Below, in pieces: positions 29,145 to 38,604 of a stretch of 64,000 nucleotides of DNA; positions within the stretch are counted from its first letter, which is position 1, and each line of letters opens with the position of its first letter. The position numbers and the translations under genes are program-made. The notes below the pieces were generated by a model that saw nothing but the letters and a program-made list of their open reading frames with translations, made no database searches and was not told the DNA's origin. Origin of the DNA: Rhodococcus sp. BP22 (lineage in GTDB: Bacteria; Actinomycetota; Actinomycetes; Mycobacteriales; Mycobacteriaceae); contig NZ_JACFTB010000002.1 in NCBI RefSeq assembly GCF_014281965.1, forward strand, positions 372,001 through 436,000, written 5' to 3'.

Positions 29145-29771
29145 TTAAGAACTCTCTGTGGAGTTGGTGGATCGGTCTCTGTTGCGAGGCAGCAGATCCC
29201 ACACGTGCTGCGTCTCGTTCACCGCCGCGACCGATCGAGTACCGTTGCGGGAGTAAAGAATTCGAGTTATCGAGCAGTAGTCGATCGGGAATCCGAGAAC
29301 CGTAGGGGTGTGCAGGATGTCTTGCAGCAGGATGTTGATGACACCGCCGTGGGCGAACACCACAACCGTATCGCTGTGTTCGACTCCCGAGACCGCTGCG
29401 TCGATGCCGGCGAGTACGCGCGCACGAAACGCGCCCTCGTCGACCTCCTCGGGAAGGTGTCCGGCCTTGATCCGGTCGAATGCGTCGCGGAACTCGGTGC
29501 GCGCAAGTTCGATCGGAACGTAACCGCCGAAATCTCGGTCGTATTCGGTGAGGCGCTCGTCGGACTCCAGTGTCGCCCCCAGCTCGGCAGCCAACACCGA
29601 GCCGGTCTGCTGAGCGCGGAGTTGAGTGCTCGCAACGGTCCTGGCGATCGCAAACCGGGCCAGCGCGGCAGGTACCCGGGCGGCTTGCTCGTGGCCGAGT
29701 TCGGCAAGCGGGGGATCGGCGGTGTCTTCGGAGCGCTGCGGGAGCGCATGGCGAACCAGTATGAGCTGCAC
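29145..29771 (-). CDS. Histidine phosphatase family protein
   Basis: A 208-residue phosphoglycerate-mutase-like protein. The catalytic motif is LVRHALP (the family usually shows RHG) with the phosphoacceptor His, and the second His is in VVFAHGGVINILLQDIL. Arg and Glu of the phosphate pocket are present in TQLRAQQT and the YDRDFGGY region. The substrate (sugar phosphate, nucleotide or other) cannot be told. Start is a GTG. It lies 21 bp downstream of a lysR gene in the same direction and may be co-transcribed. Confidence 0.82.
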   Translation of the reverse strand: MQLILVRHALPQRSEDTADPPLAELGHEQAARVPAALARFAIARTVASTQLRAQQTGSVLAAELGATLESDERLTEYDRDFGGYVPIELARTEFRDAFDRIKAGHLPEEVDEGAFRARVLAGIDAAVSGVEHSDTVVVFAHGGVINILLQDILHTPTVLGFPIDYCSITRILYSRNGTRSVAAVNETQHVWDLLPRNRDRSTNSTESS

Positions 29772-29792
29772 GTGCCTACTTAACCACCGTGC

Positions 29793-30695
29793 CTACCTGA
29801 CCACGAGACTGCGGCCGTTTCGAATCGTCAGTGCGCGGAAGGCCTGCACGTGGCTCGCCGGTACGCGCTCGGACCAGACCATGCCGATGCGTCGCCGGGC
29901 GGTCGGATCGGCCAAGGGTACTTCCACGGTCTCGTATTGTGGCCCGCGAATTTTGGGAAGAATACTGACGCCCAGACCGGCTCCGACCAGTCCGCGGATC
30001 GTGTGGATGTCCTGCCCTTCGAACGCAATGTGTGGAGACATGCCTGCCTCGGCCCACAGGCCTTCGCAGATCGAACGCATTCCGAATCCGTGACCCATGG
30101 CGATATAGCGCTCCTCGGCAGTGTCGATGACGTGCACGCTGCGGCGACCGGCCAAGCGGTGTCCGGTGGGCACGACCAGGACCAGTCGCTCGTCGTAGAG
30201 CTGGAAGGAATTGGCGTCGGTGTGCTCGGTACTGAGCGAGACGAAGGCGAGGTCGGCTGAGCCGTCGTCGAGGCGGTCGAGGCAGCGCGAGCGGGCACCC
30301 TGATCGAGATCGAACGTCACGGCCGGATGGCCGGTTCCGAACGCCTTGATCAGTGCCGGCACGATGTCCTCGCCGAGCGTGTTCTGGAATGCGATGGAAA
30401 TTCGGCCGCGGGCCTTCGCGTCGTGCTCGCTCATCGCATCGAGGCCGGCCTCCAAATCGACCAGGGCCCGTTGCAAATAGGGAATCAGGATTCGGCCAGC
30501 GGCAGTCATCTCGATACCGCGTCCACGACGTTCGACGACAGCGACCCCGAGGATTGCTGTTGCCCGGGCGATCTGTCGGCTCACGGTCGGTTGTGGGATC
30601 CCGAGCAGGTGGGCGGCTTCGGTGATGTGCTCGGTTTCCGCGACGGCGACGAGCGTCGGGATGAGGGGGAGTAGTTCTTTCGATTCCGCGCGCAC
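29793..30695 (-). CDS. LysR-family transcriptional regulator
   Basis: A 300-residue regulator: winged helix at about residues 8-67 (HITEAAHLLGIPQPTVSRQIARATAILGVAVVERRGRG), linker helix and a periplasmic-binding-like effector domain (SIAFQNTLGEDIVPAL through LVGAGLGVSILPKI). It starts at GTG and is transcribed away from an MFS gene that begins 84 bp away. LysR regulators commonly control the divergent neighbour, and the LysR-MFS arrangement resembles the E. coli ynfL-ynfM pair. The likely effector is the substrate of that transporter, unknown here. Confidence 0.9.
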   Translation of the reverse strand: MRAESKELLPLIPTLVAVAETEHITEAAHLLGIPQPTVSRQIARATAILGVAVVERRGRGIEMTAAGRILIPYLQRALVDLEAGLDAMSEHDAKARGRISIAFQNTLGEDIVPALIKAFGTGHPAVTFDLDQGARSRCLDRLDDGSADLAFVSLSTEHTDANSFQLYDERLVLVVPTGHRLAGRRSVHVIDTAEERYIAMGHGFGMRSICEGLWAEAGMSPHIAFEGQDIHTIRGLVGAGLGVSILPKIRGPQYETVEVPLADPTARRRIGMVWSERVPASHVQAFRALTIRNGRSLVVR

Positions 30696-30730
30696 CTACG
30701 CAATGATATCGCTGGAGTATGGATTGCCGG

Positions 30731-30757
30731 GTGCATATGCATTGGACGCATGTACAC
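30731..30757. promoter_or_regulatory. Candidate LysR operator between lysR-type gene and MFS gene
   Basis: An imperfect inverted repeat GTGCATATGC (30731-30740) and GCATGTACAC (30748-30757) with 8 of 10 paired positions lies in the divergent promoter region. It includes the palindrome TGCATATGCA. A role in LysR binding is inferred. Confidence 0.4.
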
Positions 30758-30778
30758 AGCAAAGATAGCGTCGAGAAA

Positions 30779-32041
30779 ATGAGTTCATCGACGACCGATA
30801 CGGACGCCGAACTCGTTTGGGAGGGTCATCCTCGGGGATCGCGCGAATACAAGCGTCTGGTTGCGGCCTTGTTGTTCGCGGGTATCGCGACTTTCGCGCA
30901 GCTCTACTCGGTGCAGGGCATTCTTCCGCTCATCGCGGCCGGCCTCGACATCACGCCGTCGCAGTCCTCCCTTGCGGTCGGATCAGCCACGGTCGGTGTC
31001 GCCGCTGCGGTCCTGCCCTGGTCGGTGGTCGCCGATCGCATCGGACGAGTCCGCGCGATGGCCATCTCGGTGATTGCCGCAACGATTCTCGGACTGATGG
31101 TTCCGCTGTCTTCTTCGCTACCGATGCTGTTGTCGATTCGATTCTTCGAAGGAGCAGCGCTCGGCGGACTCCCCGCGATCGCCATCGCATACCTGAGCGA
31201 GGAAGTTCACGGCAAGCACACTGCGCTCGCTGCAGCGACCTACGTCTCCGGTACCTCCATGGGTGGCTTGCTGGGTCGGATCGTCGCCGGACCTGTTGCG
31301 GAGTACACGAACTGGCGCGTCGGAACCTTGACAGTGTCGGTACTCGCCGCGGTAGCGGCCGCCCTTTTCGTATGGCTGGCACCGACGCCGCGCAGATCTC
31401 CCACCGTCTCCCGCGACGGCCCCTCACTGCCGAGACGTCTATGGGCCAACCTCCGCGAGCCCGGCATGCTGACCCTGTACGGCCAAGGCTTCCTGCTCAT
31501 GGGCGGATTCGTCGCAATCTACAACTACCTCGGCTTCCGCCTCGAAGCCGGCCCGTTCGGTCTACCGCAATCCCTCATCAGCCTCATCTTCGTGGCGTAT
31601 CTCAGCGGAACCGTGTCCTCGCGCATCGCCGGACAACTGGCTGTCCGGCACGGCAGAAGCATCGTCCTCGCCGGTTCGACGGCGACCATGGCCGTCGGAG
31701 TCGCACTGACCATCAGCACGAACCTGATCGTCATCCTGACCGGACTGGTCGTACTGACTATCGGATTCTTCGCCGCCCACGCCATCGCGTCGGGATGGAC
31801 GGGTCAGCGTGCGGTGGTCGGACGCACCCAAGCGACGTCGCTGTACAACCTCTTCTACTACGGCGGATCCAGCGTTCTCGGCTGGCTAGGCGGAGTGGTA
31901 TTTCAGATGTACGGCTGGACCGCGATGGCGCTGTTCGTCATAGGTCTGACCGTGACCGCCGGTGGATGGGCACTGCTGCAGGGCACACGACTGAAGACCA
32001 CGCTTCCAGCCCCGACGCCCCAGGTCACACCGCAGCGCTGA
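30779..32041 (+). CDS. MFS transporter (YnfM-like, 12-helix)
   Basis: A 420-residue protein with 12 predicted helices. Helix 1 begins LVAALLFAGIATFAQLYSVQGILPLIAAGLDI, and the loop 2-3 motif reads SVVADRIGRVRAMAISV. The N-terminus and the pairing with a divergent LysR gene resemble YnfM-type transporters, for which arabinose, sugar or drug transport has been suggested; the substrate is unknown. I choose the ATG at 30779 (MSSSTTDTD); an upstream in-frame ATG at 30719 would put the putative operator inside the coding region. Its 3' end overlaps a convergent small gene by 17 bp. Confidence 0.85.
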   Translation: MSSSTTDTDAELVWEGHPRGSREYKRLVAALLFAGIATFAQLYSVQGILPLIAAGLDITPSQSSLAVGSATVGVAAAVLPWSVVADRIGRVRAMAISVIAATILGLMVPLSSSLPMLLSIRFFEGAALGGLPAIAIAYLSEEVHGKHTALAAATYVSGTSMGGLLGRIVAGPVAEYTNWRVGTLTVSVLAAVAAALFVWLAPTPRRSPTVSRDGPSLPRRLWANLREPGMLTLYGQGFLLMGGFVAIYNYLGFRLEAGPFGLPQSLISLIFVAYLSGTVSSRIAGQLAVRHGRSIVLAGSTATMAVGVALTISTNLIVILTGLVVLTIGFFAAHAIASGWTGQRAVVGRTQATSLYNLFYYGGSSVLGWLGGVVFQMYGWTAMALFVIGLTVTAGGWALLQGTRLKTTLPAPTPQVTPQR

Positions 32042-32207
32042 GGGCGACCGTGAGCGGGACGACACTCAGACAGCAAATCGCCAGTATCAACATCGCGATG
32101 ACGCCTCGGCGATCCCACTTCTGCTGAGCTCCAGCGGCCGCCGAAACGAACAGGACGAATCCGATGCAGACCGAACCGATGGTGATGGCGACGGGAGTGG
32201 ACAGCAC
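32025..32207 (-). CDS. Small two-helix membrane protein, unknown
   Basis: A 60-residue frame starting at GTG: helix ITIGSVCIGFVLFVSAAAGA, short charged loop QQKWDRRGV, helix AMLILAICCLSVVPLTVAL. The two-helix pattern with a basic loop is protein-like, and the frame follows the F420/FMN-type oxidoreductase gene by only 2 bp on the same strand, so co-translation is plausible. I do not recognise a family. It overlaps the end of the convergent MFS gene, and no good ribosome binding site is seen, which keeps confidence moderate. Confidence 0.5.
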   Translation of the reverse strand: MLSTPVAITIGSVCIGFVLFVSAAAGAQQKWDRRGVIAMLILAICCLSVVPLTVALSAAV

Positions 32208-32209
32208 GA

Positions 32210-32614
32210 CTAGTTGGTTTTCATGCTGCCCCAGCCGACATACGCGTCGACTGAGAGGTAACCGGTGACCCGGGGCTGATCGCGCACCGGGTACTTGTCG
32301 CCGGTGTAGTGGGTCGAGATGCGGTCGATGTCGACCAAGTCCGGATCGTCCGCCAGCGTGATGGTGCCGTGAATGGTGATGTGGGTGTACCAGCTGGCCT
32401 CGTCGAGCACCGAGATCGACACCCTGGGGTTGCCGCGGATGTGCTCGAGGCGCTTACGTCCGGCCTCGAAGTTCAAGACGATCTTGCCGTCCTCCCACAG
32501 GTACCAGGTGGGGGCGGTGATGGGTGTGCCATCTGCTCGTACCACCGCCATGACTGCGGGGTTCGGCTTCTTCAGTAGCTCGACGGCTTCCGGCGGCAAC
32601 GGTGGTTTCGGCAT
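32210..32614 (-). CDS. PPOX-class F420-dependent oxidoreductase
   Basis: A 134-residue split beta-barrel protein. The pattern NPAVMAVVRADGTPITAPTWYLWEDGKIVLNF, then RKRLEHIRGNPRVSISVLD and HITIHGTITLADD, is typical of the actinobacterial pyridoxamine-phosphate-oxidase-like family that uses coenzyme F420 (or FMN) as hydride carrier. Substrates range from quinones to heme degradation products; none is evident here. A second, distinct member lies at 38145-38558. Confidence 0.85.
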   Translation of the reverse strand: MPKPPLPPEAVELLKKPNPAVMAVVRADGTPITAPTWYLWEDGKIVLNFEAGRKRLEHIRGNPRVSISVLDEASWYTHITIHGTITLADDPDLVDIDRISTHYTGDKYPVRDQPRVTGYLSVDAYVGWGSMKTN

Positions 32615-32626
32615 GACGCCACTCTA

Positions 32627-32666
32627 CTTCCGGCCGAGAACGAACGAGGTCGGTCTCGGCCGGAAG
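32627..32666. terminator. Hairpin between fabH-type gene and PPOX gene
   Basis: Perfect 13-bp arms CTTCCGGCCGAGA (32627-32639) and TCTCGGCCGGAAG (32654-32666). It lies between the stop codon of the leftward ketoacyl synthase gene and the next gene, so probably ends that transcript, although no U-run follows. Confidence 0.55.
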
Positions 32667-32690
32667 AGAAGAACTACAGGAAGAGAAAAA

Positions 32691-33698
32691 CTACAGGGTG
32701 GGGAGCTTGACGACCTGCCCGGCGTAGGACAAGCCGGCTCCGAACGCGAGGAGCAGGGCGGTGTCGCCCGCCTTGGCCTTGCCGGTGCGGAGCAATTCCT
32801 CCATCGCCAACGGAATCGACGCGGCCGAAGTGTTGCCGGTCTCCTCGATATCGTTGGCGACGACGGTGTCGTCGCCGAGGTGCAGGCTCTTGGCGAGCAG
32901 TTCGGTGATGCGGCTGTTGGCCTGATGCGGGATGAACGCATGCAGTTCCTCGGTCTTGATGCCCGCGGCGTCGATCACCTTCTGGGCCGCCTTGCCCATC
33001 TCGAACGCGGCCCAGCGGAACACCGAGATGCCGTTCATTCTGATCCAGGGACGCTCGGCGCCCTCTGTGGTGATGTAGTCGTACCAGTCGATCGTCTGGT
33101 AGATCGCATCCGCCTGTGAACCGTCGGAGCCCCAGACGGCAGGCCCGATCTCGGTCTCGTCGCTCTGGCCGACCACTACCGCGCCGGCGCCGTCGGCGAA
33201 GATGAATCGCGTCGTGCGGTCGTACGGGTCGGTGGTCTCGCTCAGCTGCTCTGCGCCGATGACGAGGACATACTTGGAGGTTCCCCCCTTGACCAGATCG
33301 GAAGCGACCGCGAGGGCGTAGCAGAATCCTGCGCAGCCGGCGCCGATGTCGAATGCGGCAGGGCCCTTGGTGCCGAGTGCGTGCGCAACCTTGGCGGCAG
33401 CCTGGGGGGTCTGCTCGAGGTGCGTCGACGTCGCGACGATGACGGTATCGATGTCCTCGGCCGAGACGCCGCTTGCCGCGAGAGCCTTCTTGCCGGCCTC
33501 GATGGCCATGAATACGACGTTTTCCTCGGGCTTGGTGAAGCGACGATTCTTGATGCCCGTCCGCGTCTGAATCCACTCGTCGCTCGAGTCGATGGTTTCG
33601 CAGATTTCGTCGTTGGTCACCACCCGCTCGGGGCGGTGGACACCCAAGCCGAGAAGCTTGGACTGTCGGCCGGAAGTTGTGCTTATCGATGCACCCAT
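32691..33698 (-). CDS. fabH: Beta-ketoacyl-ACP synthase III
   Basis: A 335-residue thiolase-fold enzyme with the full catalytic triad at the numbering of M. tuberculosis FabH: Cys122 ([11 protein letters not shown]), His258 (FIPHQAN) and Asn289 ([11 protein letters not shown]). In mycobacteria FabH joins acyl-CoA from FAS-I to malonyl-AcpM to feed FAS-II and mycolic acid synthesis. The gene stands alone here, not in a fatty-acid operon, so a specialised KAS III role remains possible. An AGAGGA ribosome binding site precedes the ATG by 6 bp. Confidence 0.92.
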   Translation of the reverse strand: MGASISTTSGRQSKLLGLGVHRPERVVTNDEICETIDSSDEWIQTRTGIKNRRFTKPEENVVFMAIEAGKKALAASGVSAEDIDTVIVATSTHLEQTPQAAAKVAHALGTKGPAAFDIGAGCAGFCYALAVASDLVKGGTSKYVLVIGAEQLSETTDPYDRTTRFIFADGAGAVVVGQSDETEIGPAVWGSDGSQADAIYQTIDWYDYITTEGAERPWIRMNGISVFRWAAFEMGKAAQKVIDAAGIKTEELHAFIPHQANSRITELLAKSLHLGDDTVVANDIEETGNTSAASIPLAMEELLRTGKAKAGDTALLLAFGAGLSYAGQVVKLPTL

Positions 33699-33796
33699 CT
33701 GTGTTCCTCTCGTGCTACCGCGCCATCGCCGAACTGTGGATCGGGTCTTGGGCTACGGGCTCGAGAGGACACGTTACGTGCGCGGAGTTCGGTACG

Positions 33797-34657
33797 TCAC
33801 ACCAGTTCGGCGATCAGGCCCGCCACCTCGGCGGGTTGGTCGATCATCGCGTGATGATGGGCGTTCGTGACGACGAAGAACTTCGCGTCCAGATACTGCG
33901 CAAGGCGCCGTTGCTTGGCGATCCAGCGGCGACCCCACGGTGACGGTCGACCGGTGTGGGCGGCGACGACGGTAGCCGGCACATCCGGCATCGGATGGCT
34001 GCGCCTGATCCGGTTGAGTTCGAGTGCCATATCCGGGTAGACGAAGTCCTCCACCAGCGCCGCCTCGAGGTACGACGGCGTCCGATAGATCTGTGCAATC
34101 CAGTCGTAGGTTTCGATCGGAATGCCGTCGGGAGGGATGGACTGATTGAGAATGCGTCGCACGGTCGTTCCGAGTAGTCGCTGCAGTCCGAGTGCTGCCA
34201 GTGTCCTCGAGAGGGCATATGCCACCGAAATACGACAGCTCCTCGGAATCAGATGCCACGGATCGCGCTCCGCGCTCGAGTCGAGCAGCAGCATTCCCGC
34301 CGTGCGCGACGGGTACAGGCGAGCGAACGCCTCCGCATAGAACCCTGCGATCGAGTGCCCGACGACCACGGCCGGGTCTGGCAGCTCGAGGGCGTCGAGA
34401 ACGCCGATGATGCGAGCTGCCTCGGCCTCGACGGTCGGGGTGTGGCCGTGCGGAAACGATTCGCTGAGCCCGAACCCGGGTCGGTCGAACACGACGACGG
34501 TATGAAATGCCGACAGAATCGCGGCCACGTCGTCCCAGTCGAACCAATTGCCTCCGAGTCCGCCGCACAAGACAATCGGCGGACCACCACCGGTCACTAC
34601 GACGTGAGTGCGCAGTCCATCGACTACGACGAACCTGCCGGGAGGTGATTGTTTCAT
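33797..34657 (-). CDS. Alpha/beta hydrolase
   Basis: A 286-residue hydrolase with oxyanion region IVLCGGLGGNWFDWDDV, strand DRPGFGLSES, nucleophile elbow VVGHSIAGFYAE (Ser) and a C-terminal His in FFVVTNAHHHAMIDQP. The substrate is unknown; the pattern fits esterases and epoxide-hydrolase-like proteins. Two candidate ATG starts exist, 34657 (MKQSPPGRF) and 34666; both overlap the parS-like sequence. It lies 22 bp downstream of lysX on the same strand and may be co-transcribed with it. Confidence 0.8.
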   Translation of the reverse strand: MKQSPPGRFVVVDGLRTHVVVTGGGPPIVLCGGLGGNWFDWDDVAAILSAFHTVVVFDRPGFGLSESFPHGHTPTVEAEAARIIGVLDALELPDPAVVVGHSIAGFYAEAFARLYPSRTAGMLLLDSSAERDPWHLIPRSCRISVAYALSRTLAALGLQRLLGTTVRRILNQSIPPDGIPIETYDWIAQIYRTPSYLEAALVEDFVYPDMALELNRIRRSHPMPDVPATVVAAHTGRPSPWGRRWIAKQRRLAQYLDAKFFVVTNAHHHAMIDQPAEVAGLIAELV

Positions 34658-34665
34658 GTGAAACA
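34650..34665. promoter_or_regulatory. parS-like ParB-binding site
   Basis: TGTTTCATGTGAAACA matches the bacterial parS consensus TGTTTCACGTGAAACA at 15 of 16 positions; only the central base (eighth) differs. It straddles the start codons of the hydrolase gene. ParB loads on such sites near oriC to organise and segregate the chromosome, and this window is origin-proximal by gene content. ParB binding is not shown. Confidence 0.6.
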
Positions 34666-34679
34666 TTCCAAATTTTTCG

Positions 34680-37600
34680 TTACTGTCGCGGCTTCGCGAG
34701 GGGGAAGGCCAAGGTCTCGCGGATGCTGCCACCGGTGATCAACATGACGACGCGATCGACGCCCATGCCGAGACCACCTGTCGGCGGCATGCCGTACTCG
34801 AGTGCCTGCAGGAAGTCCTCGTCGAGCGACATCGCTTCCTCGTCACCACCCGCCGCGAGAAGGGATTGTTCGGTCAGTCGGCGACGCTGATCGACGGGGT
34901 CGGTGAGCTCGCTGTACGCAGTGCCCAGTTCGACACCCCATGCGACGAGATCCCACTTCTCGGCAACACCCGGAATCGACCGATGCGGACGGGTCAACGG
35001 CGACATCGACGTCGGGAAGTCTGTGTAGAAGGTGGGGAACTCGGTGTAGTCCTCGACCAGATGCTCGTACATCCCCTGTGCGACGGCGCCTGCATCCCAA
35101 TTCTTTTCGTATGGAACGTCGTTCTCCTCGCAGAGTCTGCGAAGTTCGGCGAGTGAGGTGTCGGGGGCGACCGGGACGCCGAGCTTCTCTGCGACGGCCC
35201 CGTGCAGTGTTTTGACGGGCCATTCGCCGGAGATGTCGATTTCGATCATCTCGCCGTTCGGGCCGTCGGGTCGGAGGACGATTTCGCGACCGTGTGCGGC
35301 GATAGCGGCTTGCTGAATGAGCTCGCGGCACAACACCATCGCCTGCTCGTAGTCACTGTGTGCTTCGTACGCCTCGAGGATGGTGAACTCCGGGTTGTGC
35401 TTGAAGTCGGCGCCTTCGTTACGGAACACTCGGCCGATCTCGAAGACCTTGTCCATCCCGCCGACGCACAGCCGCTTCAAGTACAGCTCGGGTGCGATCC
35501 GCAGATACAGATCGAGGTTGTAGGCGTTGATGTGGGTGATGAACGGGGCCGCGTTCGCTCCGCCGTGAACCTGCTGCAGGATCGGCGTCTCCACCTCCAT
35601 GTATCCGCGGCCGGACAGTGAGTCCCGCATCGATTTGACGACGTTGCTGCGAGCAATCATCAAATCCCTTGTGCTGCGGTTGATCGCAAGATCGACGTAG
35701 CGTTGACGCACCCGAGATTCGGGGTCTTTGAGGCCCTTCCACTTGTCCGGCAGCGGGTGCAGGCATTTGGCATTCATCCGCCAGTCGCCGGCGAGCAGCG
35801 AGAACTCGCCCTTGTTGCTTCGTCCGATCACTCCGCTGACCTCGATCAGATCGCCCAGATCGAAGTCTGCATCGAATTCGTCCAGCTTGTCTCCGACGCG
35901 CGCCCGGTCGAACAACACCTGGATGTCGTCGGTCCAGTCCCGCACGATCGCGAAGGCGACCCCGCCATAGTCTCGAATTCGCAGTAGACGACCGGCAATC
36001 CGAACCGTCGTTCCCTGGGGGGCCGCCAATGCCTCGGCGACGGAGTGCGTCGGCGGATGTGCGACGGGGTAGCCCTCGGTTCCCTCGCTCTCGAGGCGCT
36101 CGAGCTTGGAGATCCGGACGCGAACCTGGTCGGGTCGCCGCGGTCCCTGCGGCTGCTCGTCCTCCTCCGCTACATTTTCCGGTCCGCTTCCGTCACTGTG
36201 GATATCGGTGTTGTCGGCGAGAGCTGCCGGCACGGCTACGCGGCTACCGGTGTGCTTGCGTGCGCGCCGGAAACTCGGCAGCGTCAGGAAGCCCTCGGCG
36301 ATCGCAGATGCGATGCCGACCTTCGGTAGTACGCGACTGTCGGCGAAGCACAGATAGCGCGGTTCCCAGTCGGGTTGATACTTCAGATTCGAGCGGTACA
36401 GTGCCTCGAGTTGCCACCACCGCGAGAAGAACACGAGCATCGAACGCCAGATCCGCAGCACCGGCCCAGCTCCGATTCGACTGCCCTCCTCGAACACGGC
36501 CCGGAACACCGCAAAGTTCAACGAAATCTTGCTGACGCCGAATTGATCTGCACCGGTCGCCAGTTCGGTGACCAAAAGTTCGATCACCCCGTTGGGGGAC
36601 TGAGGATCGCGTCGCATCAGGTCCAGCGACACGCCAGTGCGACCCCACGGTGCCAACGACAGAATGCCGACGGTCTTCTCGCCCGCTCTGGCTTGAACCA
36701 GCATGCATTCGCCGTCGAGCGGGTCGCCGAGGCGACCGAGAGCCATCGAGAATCCGCGTTCGGTCTCGGTGTCGCGCCACGCGTCGGCGCAGTCGATGAT
36801 CTCGGCCATCTCGGCTGCTGGAATGTTGCGGTGACGACGTATTTCCACCGTCACGCCCGCCTTGCGTGCACGTGTGACGGCTTGGCGGACCGGACGCATC
36901 TCGCGGCCGTTGAGGTTGAACGTCTTGGTGTACAGGATGGCCTCGTCGCCGAGTTCGAGGACGTTCAGGCCGGCCCGCTTGTACGCCGTCGCACCGATTT
37001 CGCTGGCCCCCATCACCGCGGGCGACCAGCCGTACTTTGCAGCCAACTCGAGCCACGCGTCGATGGCGTGCGGCCACGCCTCGGGATTGCCGATGGGATC
37101 ACCGCTGGCAAGGCATACTCCGACCTCGACGCGATAGGTGACCGCAGCCTTACCGCTCGGGGCGAACACGACACCCTTGTCACGTCGGGTGGCGAAATAA
37201 CCGAGGGAGTCGTCCGCTCCCCATTTGTCGAGGAGGCCGCGCAGTGCCGACTCGTCGCTGCCCGTCAGCGCATTGGTCGAGCGCTGCGACCTGAACAAAG
37301 TGACGACGGCAGCGAGCAATGCGAGCGCGCCGAACAGGCCGAGCAAAGTATTGACGAAACCGTGTGTGCGACCACTGAATTGCTCGTTGTCCACCGTCGC
37401 CAATGCTGTTACGCGGTTGAAGGCCCACAGGAACGTCTCGTTCTCCGGGAGCGTCCCGGGGAACAGTGCGACCAATGCCCAGCCGAGCAGGGTTCCGATG
37501 ATCGCGCCCAGGACGAGAACTCCGAGGGCTTTCCATATCGCGCCGCGTCGTACGCGGGTGTAGAACTCCTTGCGCGCCGCCACCAGAATGCCGATGATGA

Positions 37601-38006
37601 CGACGTGGACGCCAAGGGCGACCCAGGCGCCGGCGTTCTTCTCTTGGATACCCTCGGCGAGATTGGTAAGCGCGAAGAGCGCGAGATAGAGCGTCAGGAA
37701 CCACCACGCGATGCGCTTACGGCTTGCCAATGCTGCCGCGGTGAGACCGAGGACGAGCGCCCACGCCAGAGAGGTGTCCGGGGCATCGATGTAGAAATTG
37801 TTGACGTACTCTCGCGGCACCCGTATGGCTTCTCTCAGCGCCGGGGAGATGCTCCACAAAAACACCAGCACTGCGAAAGTGCCGAGAATCAGCCCAGCGA
37901 TGTGTGGAACCTGCGCCAGCCGACCGTGTTCGGGTGGCGCGAAGGCCCGCGCGGGCTTCCCCTCCACGCGAGCGGACTTCTCCGGTGACACCGATGTGCT
38001 CGTCAA
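34680..38006 (-). CDS. lysX: Bifunctional lysylphosphatidylglycerol synthetase/lysyl-tRNA synthetase LysX
   Basis: A 1108-residue fusion. The N-terminal part has about seven membrane helices and a DUF2156 (MprF-like) aminoacyltransferase domain. An OB-fold ([20 protein letters not shown]) and a class II lysyl-tRNA synthetase core follow, with motif 2 ([22 protein letters not shown]) and motif 3 ([13 protein letters not shown]). The enzyme charges tRNA-Lys and moves lysine to phosphatidylglycerol, lowering surface charge and raising tolerance to cationic peptides and acid (known for M. tuberculosis LysX). The TTG start at 38006 is supported by an AGGAG site 10 bp upstream. Three 17-bp tandem repeats lie directly in front of the gene. 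Confidence 0.95.
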   Translation of the reverse strand: MTSTSVSPEKSARVEGKPARAFAPPEHGRLAQVPHIAGLILGTFAVLVFLWSISPALREAIRVPREYVNNFYIDAPDTSLAWALVLGLTAAALASRKRIAWWFLTLYLALFALTNLAEGIQEKNAGAWVALGVHVVIIGILVAARKEFYTRVRRGAIWKALGVLVLGAIIGTLLGWALVALFPGTLPENETFLWAFNRVTALATVDNEQFSGRTHGFVNTLLGLFGALALLAAVVTLFRSQRSTNALTGSDESALRGLLDKWGADDSLGYFATRRDKGVVFAPSGKAAVTYRVEVGVCLASGDPIGNPEAWPHAIDAWLELAAKYGWSPAVMGASEIGATAYKRAGLNVLELGDEAILYTKTFNLNGREMRPVRQAVTRARKAGVTVEIRRHRNIPAAEMAEIIDCADAWRDTETERGFSMALGRLGDPLDGECMLVQARAGEKTVGILSLAPWGRTGVSLDLMRRDPQSPNGVIELLVTELATGADQFGVSKISLNFAVFRAVFEEGSRIGAGPVLRIWRSMLVFFSRWWQLEALYRSNLKYQPDWEPRYLCFADSRVLPKVGIASAIAEGFLTLPSFRRARKHTGSRVAVPAALADNTDIHSDGSGPENVAEEDEQPQGPRRPDQVRVRISKLERLESEGTEGYPVAHPPTHSVAEALAAPQGTTVRIAGRLLRIRDYGGVAFAIVRDWTDDIQVLFDRARVGDKLDEFDADFDLGDLIEVSGVIGRSNKGEFSLLAGDWRMNAKCLHPLPDKWKGLKDPESRVRQRYVDLAINRSTRDLMIARSNVVKSMRDSLSGRGYMEVETPILQQVHGGANAAPFITHINAYNLDLYLRIAPELYLKRLCVGGMDKVFEIGRVFRNEGADFKHNPEFTILEAYEAHSDYEQAMVLCRELIQQAAIAAHGREIVLRPDGPNGEMIEIDISGEWPVKTLHGAVAEKLGVPVAPDTSLAELRRLCEENDVPYEKNWDAGAVAQGMYEHLVEDYTEFPTFYTDFPTSMSPLTRPHRSIPGVAEKWDLVAWGVELGTAYSELTDPVDQRRRLTEQSLLAAGGDEEAMSLDEDFLQALEYGMPPTGGLGMGVDRVVMLITGGSIRETLAFPLAKPRQ

Positions 38007-38023
38007 ATGCCCACTCCTGCCGT

Positions 38024-38074
38024 CAGCGTTGCCAACTACTCAGCGTTGCCAACTACTCAGCGTTACCAACTACT
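38024..38074. repeat. Three tandem 17-bp repeats upstream of lysX
   Basis: CAGCGTTGCCAACTACT occurs at 38024-38040, 38041-38057 and, with one change (GTTACC for GTTGCC), at 38058-38074. Each copy contains a palindromic GTTGNCAAC-like core. The last copy can also pair with GGTAACGC at 38084-38091. The array ends 18 bp before the lysX start and overlaps its likely promoter or leader. Confidence 0.9.
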
Positions 38075-38144
38075 CAGGGCAACGGTAACGCCGACGACAG
38101 GTTCAAGGGGGATCATTCGACAGTCGAGGGTCTGCGGGCGCTGG

Positions 38145-38558
38145 CTAGGAGGCTTTCCAGGATCGCCAGGTCAACTTTTCGACGACGATTGCCGGACCCT
38201 CCGGCCGGGCAGAAGCGTATTGCTCGTACTTCTCCACGAGAGCGTCGATTGCAGCTCTGCCCTCGTCGGAGTGAGCGTCGACGACACGGGCCGATCCACT
38301 GGCGCGAACCCACCAGAGGTTGTCCCACTCGTCTTCGTAATTGTCGACGATGAGGCCGACAGCCGGGTCGGCGCGGATGTTGTCCAGTCGCTGGAGTTTA
38401 CGGGTGGACTTCGGTTTCCAGTCGATGGCGGTGACGATGCGATCGTCGACGACGGCGAAGACGACAGGCACGAGATGCGGTGTGCCGTCGGGATTGATCG
38501 TCGACAGGATTGCTCGGCGCGCGGCGGAAAAGCGAAGGGTGTCGTCGGCGATCTTCAC
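38145..38558 (-). CDS. PPOX-class F420-dependent oxidoreductase (TIGR03668-like)
   Basis: A 137-residue split-barrel protein beginning MKIADDTLRFSAARRAILSTINPDGTPHLVPVVFAV. The segment WKPKSTRKLQRLDNIRADPAVGLIVDNYEDEWDNLWWVRASGSARVV is typical of a subfamily of actinobacterial F420-binding oxidoreductases. The Lys-rich segment KPKSTRKLQR probably contacts the cofactor phosphates or polyglutamate tail. No substrate can be assigned. It stands between lysX and the c-di-GMP gene, all leftward. Confidence 0.82.
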   Translation of the reverse strand: MKIADDTLRFSAARRAILSTINPDGTPHLVPVVFAVVDDRIVTAIDWKPKSTRKLQRLDNIRADPAVGLIVDNYEDEWDNLWWVRASGSARVVDAHSDEGRAAIDALVEKYEQYASARPEGPAIVVEKLTWRSWKAS

Positions 38559-38604
38559 AGTTGTTTCCTTGTCGATCCGGGGTGCGTGAAAAGCTCGCGC
38601 GCGG

